Shown: positions 17,075 to 26,827 of the stretch, piece after piece
How positions within the stretch are numbered: position 1 is the stretch's first letter
Layout of the letters: every line of letters begins with the position of its first letter
Source of the DNA: Streptosporangium saharense
Lineage (GTDB): Bacteria > Actinomycetota > Actinomycetes > Streptosporangiales > Streptosporangiaceae
Reading direction: 5' to 3'
DNA length: 64,000 nucleotides
NCBI RefSeq assembly: GCF_014203715.1
Contig: NZ_JACHJP010000010.1
Span: 1-64,000, forward strand
Translations under genes and position numbers: made by a program
The notes under the pieces: model-generated
Told to the model about the DNA's origin: nothing
Seen by the model: only the letters and a program-made list of their open reading frames with translations
Database searches by the model: none

Positions 17075-18179
17075 TCCGGCGACGCCCGCGTCGCGGATCG
17101 CGCTGGTGCTGGGTACCAGCACGGGCGGGGTGGGGCGGCACGTGGCCATGCTGGCCGAGGGCCTGACCCGCGAGGGGAGCAGGGTGGTCGTCGCGGGGCC
17201 GCCGGGCACCGGGGAGGACTTCGCCTTCGGGCGGCTCGGCGCGGTCTTCCTGCCCGTGCCCATCTCCGACAGGCCACGCCCGCTGAACGACCTGCGGGCC
17301 GTACGGGCGCTCAGGGGGCTGCGGGGGGCCGACGTCGTGCACGCGCACGGGCTGCGGGCCGGGGCACTGGCCGCGCTCGCCCTCGCCGGGACCGGGACCG
17401 GCCTGGTGGTGACCCTGCACAACGCCGCGACGGCGGGCGGCGCGGTCGGCGCGGTGTACGCCCTGCTCGAACGGATCGTCGCCCGCCTGGCGGACCGGAT
17501 CCTGGTGGTCTCCCCGGACCTGGGCGAGCGGATGACGCGGCTGGGCGCCCGGCACGTCGAGGCCGCCGTCGTCCCGGCGCCCGCCCTGACCCCCTCTGGG
17601 CGCCCGGCCGGGGACGTCAGGGCGGAACTGGGCGTCGGCGGGAGCCCCGTCCTGCTGACGGTCGCCAGGCTCGCCCAGCAGAAGGGACTGGAGACCCTCC
17701 TGGACGCCGCCGCGGCCTTCACCGGGACGGGATCGGTGTTCCTGGTCGCCGGGGACGGGCCGCTGCGCGGGCCGCTTGAGGAGCGCATCGCCAGGGAGGG
17801 GCTGCCCGTGCGGCTGCTCGGCAACAGGAACGACGTCGGGGACCTGCTCACGGTCGCCGAGGCCCTGGTGGTGCCCAGCCGCTGGGAGGGACAGCCACTC
17901 GTGGTGCAGGAGGCCCTGCGGGCGGGCAGACCGGTGGTCGCCACCGCGGTCGGCGGAATCCCGGCGATGACCGGGGACGCCGGGCTGCTGGTGCCGTACG
18001 GCGACGCGGGAGCGCTGCGCGGGGCGGTCGGGAGGCTGCTCACCGACAGGGACCTGGCCGAGACCCTGCGGCGGGCAGCTGTACGGCGGGGCGGAGAGTT
18101 GCCCGGGGCGTCTGAGGCGGTTGGGGCGGTCCTGGAGGTCTATGCCGATCTACGGGCGGATCGGGGAAGGATTACCTGA
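17067..18179 (+). CDS. GT4-family glycosyltransferase
   Basis: About 370 residues with a GT-B fold of family 4. The N-terminal domain shows TSTGGVGRHVAMLAEGL and DVVHAHGLRAGALA; the C-terminal domain shows LLTVARLAQQKGLETLL, FLVAGDGPLRGPLEER and the E-x7-E motif in SRWEGQPLVVQEALRAG. It transfers a sugar from a nucleotide donor, probably to a lipid-linked acceptor made by the two genes before it. ATG 17067 is used because GAAGGGAG lies eight bases upstream; GTG 17061 is in frame. It overlaps the MurJ-like stop by eight bases and ends the operon. Confidence 0.85.
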   Translation: MTDPATPASRIALVLGTSTGGVGRHVAMLAEGLTREGSRVVVAGPPGTGEDFAFGRLGAVFLPVPISDRPRPLNDLRAVRALRGLRGADVVHAHGLRAGALAALALAGTGTGLVVTLHNAATAGGAVGAVYALLERIVARLADRILVVSPDLGERMTRLGARHVEAAVVPAPALTPSGRPAGDVRAELGVGGSPVLLTVARLAQQKGLETLLDAAAAFTGTGSVFLVAGDGPLRGPLEERIAREGLPVRLLGNRNDVGDLLTVAEALVVPSRWEGQPLVVQEALRAGRPVVATAVGGIPAMTGDAGLLVPYGDAGALRGAVGRLLTDRDLAETLRRAAVRRGGELPGASEAVGAVLEVYADLRADRGRIT

Positions 18180-18239
18180 AGGATCCCATGGCAGGCGGCG
18201 ATCTGGCGTGGGAACATCCTTGTGGAGCCCGCCGCCGAA

Positions 18240-18269
18240 TTGGGCACCGCCAAGCCCGGCACCTATACT
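18240..18269 (+). promoter_or_regulatory. Promoter of the terC riboswitch transcript
   Basis: TTGGGC at 18240-18245 and TATACT at 18264-18269, separated by 18 bases, form a sigma-70-type promoter. Transcription would start about 18276, immediately before the riboswitch. Confidence 0.65.
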
Positions 18270-18277
18270 GGTTTGGT

Positions 18278-18393
18278 TAGGGGGGGAGTATCCCTTCGTG
18301 ACAGTCTCGTCATCACGGTGTTGCCTCACTCCACGAGGCCCCCGGGGCTGTCGGTCCGTGTTCGGTTACACACGGGCGGGAGAGACCTCCGGC
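18278..18393 (+). ncRNA. yybP-ykoY (manganese) riboswitch aptamer
   Basis: The leader of terC carries the two family landmarks: GGGGGGGAGTA at 18280-18290 near the 5' side and GGGAGAGACCTCC at 18378-18390 at the 3' side, with hairpins between them (for example CGTGAC...GTCATCACG near 18297-18318 and CGTGT...ACACG near 18358-18374). In this family Mn2+ binds between the two helical stacks. The 3' strand of the closing helix (ACCTCC) is also the 5' arm of the terminator that follows, so metal binding should block the terminator and switch the gene on. The target, a TerC protein, is a classic member of this regulon. Confidence 0.82.
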
Positions 18394-18425
18394 TGTCAGT
18401 CATGCGCGCCGCCGGAGGTTTTGTT
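18385..18425 (+). terminator. Riboswitch-controlled intrinsic terminator
   Basis: ACCTCCGGC (18385-18393) pairs with GCCGGAGGT (18411-18419), followed by TTTTGTT that runs up to the GTG start at 18426. The 5' arm overlaps the closing helix of the aptamer, so the two structures are mutually exclusive. Confidence 0.8.
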
Positions 18426-19421
18426 GTGAGTGTTCCCGTATGGGCTTGGATCGCCGTTATCGGTGGTTTGCTGGTTGTTCTTGCTTTTGACCTGTGGATC
18501 GTCGATCGGGGTGAGCCCCGGGAGTTCTCCCCGCGACAGGCGTCCTTCTGGGTCGGCTTCTACGTGACGCTCGCGGTGTTGTTCGGTGTGGCGCTGTGGG
18601 TCCTCGTCGGGCCGACCTCGGCGGGCCAGTTCTTCGCGGGCTATCTGACCGAGTACAGCCTGAGTGTCGACAATCTCTTCGTCTTCTACATCATCATGAG
18701 CCGCTTCGCGGTGCCGAAGGTCCACCAGCACAAGGTGCTGCTGGTTGGCATCCTGATGGCCCTGGTCATGCGCGGTGGCTTCATCGCCGTCGGCGCCGCG
18801 GCGCTGTCCAACTTCAGCTGGCTGTTCTACGTCTTCGGTCTGTTCCTCCTCTACACCGCCGTGCAGCTCGTCCGTCAGCACGGCCACGACGAGGAGGAAG
18901 AGGTCAAGGAGAACCTGGTGCTGCGCTGGGCCCGCAGGGCGCTGCCCCACACTGACGACTACGTGGGCTCCAAGGTCATCGTCAAGGTGAACGGCAGGCG
19001 CATGGTCACCCCGCTGCTCATCGTGATGATCGCCATCGGCACCACCGACCTGCTCTTCGCGCTCGACTCGATTCCCGCCATCTTCGGCCTCACCACCGAC
19101 GCCTTCATCGTCTTCACCGCCAACGCGTTCGCGCTGATGGGACTGCGTCAGCTCTACTTCCTGCTGGGCGATCTGCTGCAGCGTCTGGCCTACCTCAGCT
19201 ACGGCCTCGCGTTCATCCTCGGCTTCATCGGGGTTAAGCTGATTGCCGAGGCGCTGCACTCCAGCGGCGTGTCCTGGGCACCCGAGGTGCCCATCTGGCT
19301 GTCATTGTCGGTCATCGGCGTCACCATGGTGATCACTACCGGAGCCAGCCTGATCAAGGCCCGCCGTGACGCGCGCGAGGGCAAGCACATCACCACCACC
19401 GCGAGTGCCGAGCAGGGCTAG
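18426..19421 (+). CDS. TerC family membrane protein (probable Mn2+ exporter)
   Basis: About 331 residues, polytopic. It has the TerC/Alx hallmarks: LTEYSLSVDNLFVFYIIMSR, KVLLVGILMALVMRGGFI and TTDLLFALDSIPAIFGLT, the two acidic membrane motifs thought to bind metal. TerC proteins under yybP-ykoY control export manganese or help metallate secreted proteins. The start is GTG 18426 (protein MSVPVWAWIAVIGG); upstream in-frame codons lie within the riboswitch and are not credible. It is a single-gene unit between the glycosyltransferase operon and psd. Confidence 0.9.
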   Translation: MSVPVWAWIAVIGGLLVVLAFDLWIVDRGEPREFSPRQASFWVGFYVTLAVLFGVALWVLVGPTSAGQFFAGYLTEYSLSVDNLFVFYIIMSRFAVPKVHQHKVLLVGILMALVMRGGFIAVGAAALSNFSWLFYVFGLFLLYTAVQLVRQHGHDEEEEVKENLVLRWARRALPHTDDYVGSKVIVKVNGRRMVTPLLIVMIAIGTTDLLFALDSIPAIFGLTTDAFIVFTANAFALMGLRQLYFLLGDLLQRLAYLSYGLAFILGFIGVKLIAEALHSSGVSWAPEVPIWLSLSVIGVTMVITTGASLIKARRDAREGKHITTTASAEQG

Positions 19422-19521
19422 CGGATTGGCTTGTGACGCGCTTTGCTTGTCTCGTTATGCCGTACAAGGGCTGAGAGATGGGTAGCATCCTGCCGGAGAG
19501 CAGGCAGACAATACCGGTCTA

Positions 19522-20196
19522 ATGCCGCAAGACATCAAAAGGTTTCCTGTGTCCCACGATTCAGCAAGCCATAAGCCGGGCCGTGTACGGCTGGCGCGTG
19601 GCGTCTCCCCGTGGTTGCTCCCAACCGTGGCCGCCACCGCCGCAACCGCGCTGCTCAGCCGCCGTGACCGGCGCTGGGCGCTGGCGGCGACCCCGCTGGC
19701 CGCGCTCACCGGCGGCATGCTCTGGTTCTTCCGGGACCCAGAACGCACGCCGGGCCCGGCGCGGATCCTGTCGCCGGCGGACGGCGTGGTGCAGAGCATC
19801 GACCCGTGGCCGGACGGCCGCACGCGCGTGGCCATCTTCATGAGCCCACTCGACGTGCACGTCAACCGCGCCCCACTGGCCGGTACGGTGACCTCGGTCG
19901 AGCACGTCGCCGGGGGGTTCGTCCCCGCCTTCAACAAGGACAGCGACAAGAACGAGCGGGTGGTCTGGCACTTCGCCACCGAGATCGGTGACGTCGAGCT
20001 GGTCCAGATCGCCGGTGCCGTCGCGCGGCGCATCATCCCCTATCTGACTGTGGGAGCCAAGGTGGCCAGGGCAGAGCGCATCGGTCTCATCCGGCTCGGT
20101 TCCCGGGTCGACGTCTACCTGCCGGAGGGAATCGAGCCCGCCGTCTCGGTCGGCCAGCGGACCGTCGCGGGGGTGACCGGCCTTGACCACGGCTGA
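19522..20196 (+). CDS. psd: Phosphatidylserine decarboxylase proenzyme
   Basis: A 224-residue short (archaeal-type) phosphatidylserine decarboxylase, which makes phosphatidylethanolamine. Near the N-terminus is a membrane segment (ALAATPLAALTGGMLWFF) followed by RDPERTPG, then SPADGVVQSI, FMSPLDVHVNRAPLAGTV and the cleavage motif in LIRLGSRVDVYLP, where the serine becomes the pyruvoyl group after self-cleavage. ATG 19522 and GTG 19549 are both possible starts; the second has AAGG six bases before. It overlaps pssA by 14 bases. Confidence 0.9.
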   Translation: MPQDIKRFPVSHDSASHKPGRVRLARGVSPWLLPTVAATAATALLSRRDRRWALAATPLAALTGGMLWFFRDPERTPGPARILSPADGVVQSIDPWPDGRTRVAIFMSPLDVHVNRAPLAGTVTSVEHVAGGFVPAFNKDSDKNERVVWHFATEIGDVELVQIAGAVARRIIPYLTVGAKVARAERIGLIRLGSRVDVYLPEGIEPAVSVGQRTVAGVTGLDHG

Positions 20197-21028
20197 CGCG
20201 AGCTGGCCCCTGGACGAGAGAGACGAGACGGACGAGGAACCGAGGGGGCCGGTCGGCAAGGCGTTCCGACTCTCCGCGGCCGACTCCCTGTCCCTCGGCA
20301 ACGCGCTGTGCGGCTTCCTGTCGGTCTGCGTGCTCGCCTGGTCGGCGATCCGCGCGCTGCAGGAGCACAAGCCCTTCGCCGCCGACCCCCGCTTCTTCGG
20401 CACCGCCGTGGTGCTGCTGCTGATCGGCGCGACCTGTGACCTGTTCGACGGTCTGGTCGCGCGCAAGTTCCGGGCCTCGGCGATGGGCGCCGAGCTGGAC
20501 AACCTGGCCGACGTGATCAGCTTCGGCTTCGCCCCGGCCTTCATGGTGGTCATCTGGGCCGGGTTCACCCCGCAGGTGCCCTTCCCGCTGGTGATGGCCG
20601 CCGCGGGATCCGTGCTGCTGGCCGGGGTCATCCGGCTGGCCAGGTTCGCCTGCGTGAAGACCAAGAGCGGCGACTTCATGGGCCTGCCCATCCCGATGGG
20701 CGCCATGACCGTGGTCGCGGTCGTGATGCTGTTCGCGCCGTCGATCTGGACCGTGCTGCCCATCTTCGGGATCGCCTATCTCATGGTCAGCCGGATCGAG
20801 TATCCCAAGCCGAAGGGCAACCTGGCGGCCGCGGTCCTCGCCTGGATGATGATCAACGTGGCCTGCCTGACCATCTGGGCCGCGGGCCTGGCGGGCGGTG
20901 ACACGCTCATCAAGGTCGGCGCGATCATGCAGATCGCCATGGTCTCCGCCATCCCGCTGCGCGTTCTCATGTTCAAGCGGGAGAAGCGCAGGGAGCAGCG
21001 TCGGGAGTCCGAGTTCACCTCCCTGTGA
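20183..21028 (+). CDS. pssA: CDP-diacylglycerol-serine O-phosphatidyltransferase
   Basis: A 281-residue membrane enzyme that makes phosphatidylserine, the substrate of the preceding decarboxylase. The CDP-alcohol phosphatidyltransferase motif is complete: CDLFDGLVARKF, then GAELDNLADVISFG, with the four aspartates at the expected spacing. It has about seven to eight hydrophobic segments and a basic C-terminus. The start appears to be TTG 20183, inside the end of psd, with no better codon close by; this arrangement implies translational coupling. Confidence 0.92.
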   Translation: MTTADASWPLDERDETDEEPRGPVGKAFRLSAADSLSLGNALCGFLSVCVLAWSAIRALQEHKPFAADPRFFGTAVVLLLIGATCDLFDGLVARKFRASAMGAELDNLADVISFGFAPAFMVVIWAGFTPQVPFPLVMAAAGSVLLAGVIRLARFACVKTKSGDFMGLPIPMGAMTVVAVVMLFAPSIWTVLPIFGIAYLMVSRIEYPKPKGNLAAAVLAWMMINVACLTIWAAGLAGGDTLIKVGAIMQIAMVSAIPLRVLMFKREKRREQRRESEFTSL

Positions 21029-21047
21029 CCGCCTGAGAAGCTCCTCC

Positions 21048-21083
21048 GTCCGCCCGGGAACCGTTAACGGTCCCCGGGCGGAC
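21048..21083. terminator. Bidirectional terminator, 36-base inverted repeat
   Basis: GTCCGCCCGGG (21048-21058) pairs with CCCGGGCGGAC (21073-21083); the inner ACCGTTAACGGT (21060-21071) is itself a perfect palindrome, so the whole element is an almost perfect inverted repeat. It separates the convergent pssA and MBL genes and should stop transcription from both sides. Confidence 0.8.
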
Positions 21084-21089
21084 GCGCGT

Positions 21090-21731
21090 TCACCAGCCGC
21101 GGGCGCGCCACTCCGGCAGGGATCCGCGTTCGGCGCCCAGCGTGGTGTCCCTGCCGTGGCCCGGGTAGACCCAGGTCTCGTCGGGCAGCCGGTCGAAGAT
21201 CCGCTCGGAGACGTCGGTGAAGAGCCGCTCGAACCGCTCGGGGTCCTTCTCGGTGTTGCCGACGCCGCCGGGGAAGAGCGAGTCGCCGGTGAACAGGTGA
21301 CCCGCATGATGCAGGGCGATCGAGCCCGGCGTGTGCCCGCGCAGGTGGATCACCTCAAGGGTGACCACGCCGACGGTGACCCCGTCCCCGTGCTCGACCT
21401 CCAGGCCGACGGGAACCGGCAGCAGGGGCGCGTCGAGCGGGTGCGCCACGACGGTCGCGCCCGTCGCCGAGGCGACCTGCTCCAGGGCCTGCCAGTGGTC
21501 ACGGTGCCGGTGGGTCGTGACGATCTTGCTGATCGGGTGGTCCCCGAGAAGCTCCAGCAGCCGGTCGGCCTCCGCGGCGGCGTCGATGAGCACGCCGTCA
21601 CCGGTCTCGTTGCACCGCACCAGGTAGGCGTTGTTGTCGTAGGGGCCGACCGCCAGCTTCGAGATCGTCAGATCGGGCAGCTCCCGCACGTCGGCCGGGC
21701 CGCCGACCCGCACGTCGCCGGTGTACGTCAT
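21090..21731 (-). CDS. MBL-fold hydrolase, glyoxalase II-like
   Basis: A 213-residue metallo-beta-lactamase fold protein. TTHRHRDHWQAL carries the HxHxDH metal motif; HLRGHTPGSIALH, LFTGDSLFPGGVG and WVYPGHGRDTTLG supply the remaining ligands and resemble hydroxyacylglutathione hydrolases. In an actinomycete without glutathione the substrate is more likely a mycothiol thioester or persulfide, which is inference. It starts at ATG 21731, overlapping the TGA of the DinB-like gene (ATGA), so the two form an operon. Confidence 0.85.
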   Translation of the reverse strand: MTYTGDVRVGGPADVRELPDLTISKLAVGPYDNNAYLVRCNETGDGVLIDAAAEADRLLELLGDHPISKIVTTHRHRDHWQALEQVASATGATVVAHPLDAPLLPVPVGLEVEHGDGVTVGVVTLEVIHLRGHTPGSIALHHAGHLFTGDSLFPGGVGNTEKDPERFERLFTDVSERIFDRLPDETWVYPGHGRDTTLGAERGSLPEWRARGW

Positions 21732-22531
21732 GGATACTCCTCAGGGGGGTTCGCGGGAAGGCCGACGGGAGCGGACCTGGCGGGCCATTCCGGTGGCGCG
21801 GGCGGCGCCTGCGCGCCCGCGGGCCGGTTGCCCGCCGTACCCTCCGGCATCACCCTAAGCCCCGCCCCGGACGTACGGCCGGTCAGCCAGCCGAGCAGGC
21901 TCCAGACGTCGCCCTGGAGCACCGGCCCCGAGCCGAGGTCCCGCCAGACCTGGTGGTGCTTCTCACCCTCCCTGACCTCCTCGACCACGATCTCGCTCAC
22001 CGTCGAGGACTCCTTCGGCCAGCTCAGCATCGCGTCGTGGAGCTCTCTGCGGGCGAACGCCTCGGGCCAGTCGGCGGGGCCGTACCCCGTGCCGAGGTCG
22101 GCGTGGTGCACCTCGACCTCGCGCAACCGGCGCACCAGCACGTACCAGGCGGGGTGGACGACGGCGGGCGCGCCGACGATCACCGGCCAGTTCTCCGGGG
22201 ACAGGGCGGCGGCGGCCTCGGCGAGGCGCGCCGTACCGGCCTCAAGATCGGCGAGCTGCTCCCCGGCGGACCGTCCGGCGCCCGCCTCGATGTCCAGGTC
22301 GCGCCTGCTCGGATCGGGGTACTGCGGGGTCTCCACCCCTGTCCTGGCCCACGTCAGCAGGTTGACGAGACCGTCGGCGTTGCGGGCGAGGTGGGTCAGC
22401 AGGTGCCCCCTGCTCCAGCCCGGCAGCCGTGAGGCCCCCGCGACGTCGGCGTCCGACAGCTTGGCGACGTCGGCCAGCAGACGGTCGTTCGAGGCGGCCA
22501 GTTCGGCCTGGAGAACATCTGTGACATCCAT
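21728..22531 (-). CDS. Maleylpyruvate isomerase family, mycothiol-dependent DinB-like protein
   Basis: About 267 residues of the DinB/YfiT superfamily. The N-terminus MDVTDVLQAELAASNDRLLA and LPGWSRGHLLTHLARNADGLVNLL match the mycothiol-dependent maleylpyruvate isomerase N-terminal domain, with histidines that bind metal; EVEVHHADLGTGYGPADWPE is the second His motif. Such enzymes use mycothiol for isomerisation or detoxification. ATG 22531 has GGAG about eight bases upstream. It is translationally coupled to the MBL hydrolase after it, suggesting that the pair conjugates and then hydrolyses a mycothiol adduct. Confidence 0.85.
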   Translation of the reverse strand: MDVTDVLQAELAASNDRLLADVAKLSDADVAGASRLPGWSRGHLLTHLARNADGLVNLLTWARTGVETPQYPDPSRRDLDIEAGAGRSAGEQLADLEAGTARLAEAAAALSPENWPVIVGAPAVVHPAWYVLVRRLREVEVHHADLGTGYGPADWPEAFARRELHDAMLSWPKESSTVSEIVVEEVREGEKHHQVWRDLGSGPVLQGDVWSLLGWLTGRTSGAGLRVMPEGTAGNRPAGAQAPPAPPEWPARSAPVGLPANPPEEYP

Positions 22532-22685
22532 CCCCCCACTCCACCACCGGGGCGGGCGGTTGTGCCAGGGCATAAAGGGCGTGTCCCGGCGGTTGATATC
22601 AGGAGCGGCCTACAGGGCCCCCGGGAAGGCCGTAACCTGGTGAGGGCGGGGAAAACCACCAGGCGCAGTCGTCGCTCACCGATTT

Positions 22686-22708
22686 TTGTCGGACCCCGTG
22701 GCTAGTCT
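22686..22708 (+). promoter_or_regulatory. RecA-NDp (PafBC-type) promoter of uvrA
   Basis: TTGTC-GGAC at 22686-22694, then eight bases, then TAGTCT at 22703-22708. This matches the mycobacterial LexA-independent DNA-damage promoter pattern TTGTCRGTG-N8-TAnnnT in seven of nine -35 positions with exact spacing. It would start transcription about 22715, leaving a 39-base leader before the GTG of uvrA. Confidence 0.65.
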
Positions 22709-22753
22709 TCCCGCGACCGCTTCTCAACCTTCCACATCGACGTCGGGATCGCA

Positions 22754-25594
<2,841 letters not shown>

Positions 25595-25607
25595 GGCCCT
25601 CTCCAGG

Positions 25608-25656
25608 GGGCGGGCATCCTCGCCAATATCCTTGACGAGGACGAGAATGCCCGCCC
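25608..25656 (+). terminator. Terminator after uvrA
   Basis: GGGCGGGCATCCTCG (25608-25622) pairs with CGAGAATGCCCGCCC (25642-25656) with one mismatch, and a 19-base loop lies between. There is no T run. Confidence 0.65.
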
Positions 25657-25686
25657 TCCGGCGGGGTGACGCCGGGGGAGGTCCCA

Positions 25687-26100
25687 GTGAGCGGTAACGA
25701 GCCCACACGCAGACACGTGATCGGTGCCGCGGCCGTGGTGGCGTGCGGGGCCGCGCTTACCGGATGTGCCGCCGCCGAGCAGGGACCCGCGGTCGTGCCC
25801 CCGGGAATCAAGGGGAAGGTCATCGTCAAGACCGCGGACGTCCCCGTCGGGGGCGGCAAGGTCGTCAGCAGGTGGAAGATCGTGATCACCCAGCCGTCGC
25901 AGGGCGTGTTCAAGGCCTTCAACGCGAGCTGCCCGCACCGGGGCTGCTCGGTCGGCCGGGTGGCGGACGGCGTCATCCACTGCCCCTGCCACGGCAGCGA
26001 GTTCGCGGCCGACTCCGGCAAGTGCCTCAAGGGCCCGGCGGAGGCCCCGCTGGTCGAGTACTCCCTGAAGGTCGACGGCGACGGCATCGTCATGGTGTGA
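25687..26100 (+). CDS. Rieske [2Fe-2S] lipoprotein 1
   Basis: A 137-residue exported Rieske protein. The N-terminus has a twin-arginine pattern (TRRHVIGAAAVVACGAALTG) ending in a lipobox LTGC, so it is probably a Tat-exported lipoprotein. The cluster ligands are in CPHRGCSV (C82, H84) and CPCHGSEF (C99, H102). Such small proteins transfer electrons at the membrane; the partner is unknown. GTG 25687 has GGGGAGG upstream. The next gene is a paralogue of the same design. Confidence 0.88.
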   Translation: MSGNEPTRRHVIGAAAVVACGAALTGCAAAEQGPAVVPPGIKGKVIVKTADVPVGGGKVVSRWKIVITQPSQGVFKAFNASCPHRGCSVGRVADGVIHCPCHGSEFAADSGKCLKGPAEAPLVEYSLKVDGDGIVMV

Positions 26101-26261
26101 GCCTTCGGGGCGTTCCTGATCGTTTCGGCTGGAGAAGATTAAATTTTCCGCATGCGTAATTCTTCACAGTCTCCTGACGGCGGGTGCGGCATGCTGATCC
26201 GGCGGCGGTGTGCTGGTGTGCTGGCCGTACCCGCAGGAAGTGGAAGACGAAAGGGACGACC

Positions 26262-26705
26262 ATGACGGAGACGACACGTCGCTCGGTGGTGCTCGGCGCC
26301 GGAGGCCTCGGGGTCACGGCGCTGCTGACCGCGTGCGGCGGCGGTGAGCCCGCCGCGCAGGGCCCGGCCGCGGAGAGCCCGGCCGCCAAGCCCTCGGGCT
26401 CGCCCGCTGCGGAGAAGGGGGCGGCCCTGGCGAAGGTCGCCGACATCCCCGTGGGCGGCGGCAAGGTCTTCAAGGACGAGAAGATCGTGGTCACCCAGCC
26501 GAAGGCGGGGGAGTTCAAGGCCTTCGCCTCCCTGTGCACCCACCGGGGATGCGACGTGGACAGCGTCGCGGACGGCGTCATCGTCTGCCCCTGCCACGGC
26601 AGCAAGTTCGCCATCGCCGACGGCTCGGTCACCGACGGCCCTGCGCCCAGGCCCCTGGAGAAGAAGACGATCAAGGTCGAGGGGGGCTCCATCCTCCTGG
26701 GCTGA
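26262..26705 (+). CDS. Rieske [2Fe-2S] lipoprotein 2
   Basis: A 147-residue paralogue of the preceding protein. It has a twin-arginine signal ([20 protein letters not shown]) with lipobox LTAC, then a Pro/Ala/Ser-rich linker of about 35 residues, then the Rieske domain with CTHRGCDV and CPCHGSKF. The shared segment VPVGGGKV / IPVGGGKVF shows common descent. ATG 26262 has AAGGGAC just upstream. The 160-base AT-richer gap before it (TTAAATTTTCC near 26141) probably holds its own promoter. Confidence 0.88.
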   Translation: MTETTRRSVVLGAGGLGVTALLTACGGGEPAAQGPAAESPAAKPSGSPAAEKGAALAKVADIPVGGGKVFKDEKIVVTQPKAGEFKAFASLCTHRGCDVDSVADGVIVCPCHGSKFAIADGSVTDGPAPRPLEKKTIKVEGGSILLG

Positions 26706-26724
26706 GCCCGGGCTGGGAGCGGTC

Positions 26725-26758
26725 GCCCGGCGCCGGACAGGAGGGGGCGGCGCCGGGC
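26725..26758 (+). terminator. Terminator between the Rieske gene and uvrC
   Basis: GCCCGGCGCCG (26725-26735) and CGGCGCCGGGC (26748-26758) form a perfect 11-bp stem with a 12-base loop, without a T run. Confidence 0.65.
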
Positions 26759-26797
26759 CGTACGGGGTCATATGGGGGGTCTTGCTGGGAAGGGGTC

Positions 26798-26820
26798 CTG
26801 TCGGTCGGGGCCGATAGGCT
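26798..26820 (+). promoter_or_regulatory. RecA-NDp (PafBC-type) promoter of uvrC
   Basis: CTGTC-GGTC at 26798-26806, eight bases, then TAGGCT at 26815-26820. It fits TTGTCRGTG-N8-TAnnnT with the same spacing as the uvrA element. The expected transcription start (about 26827-26828) falls on the GTG of uvrC, so the message is probably leaderless. Confidence 0.65.
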
Positions 26821-26827
26821 TTCGAGC

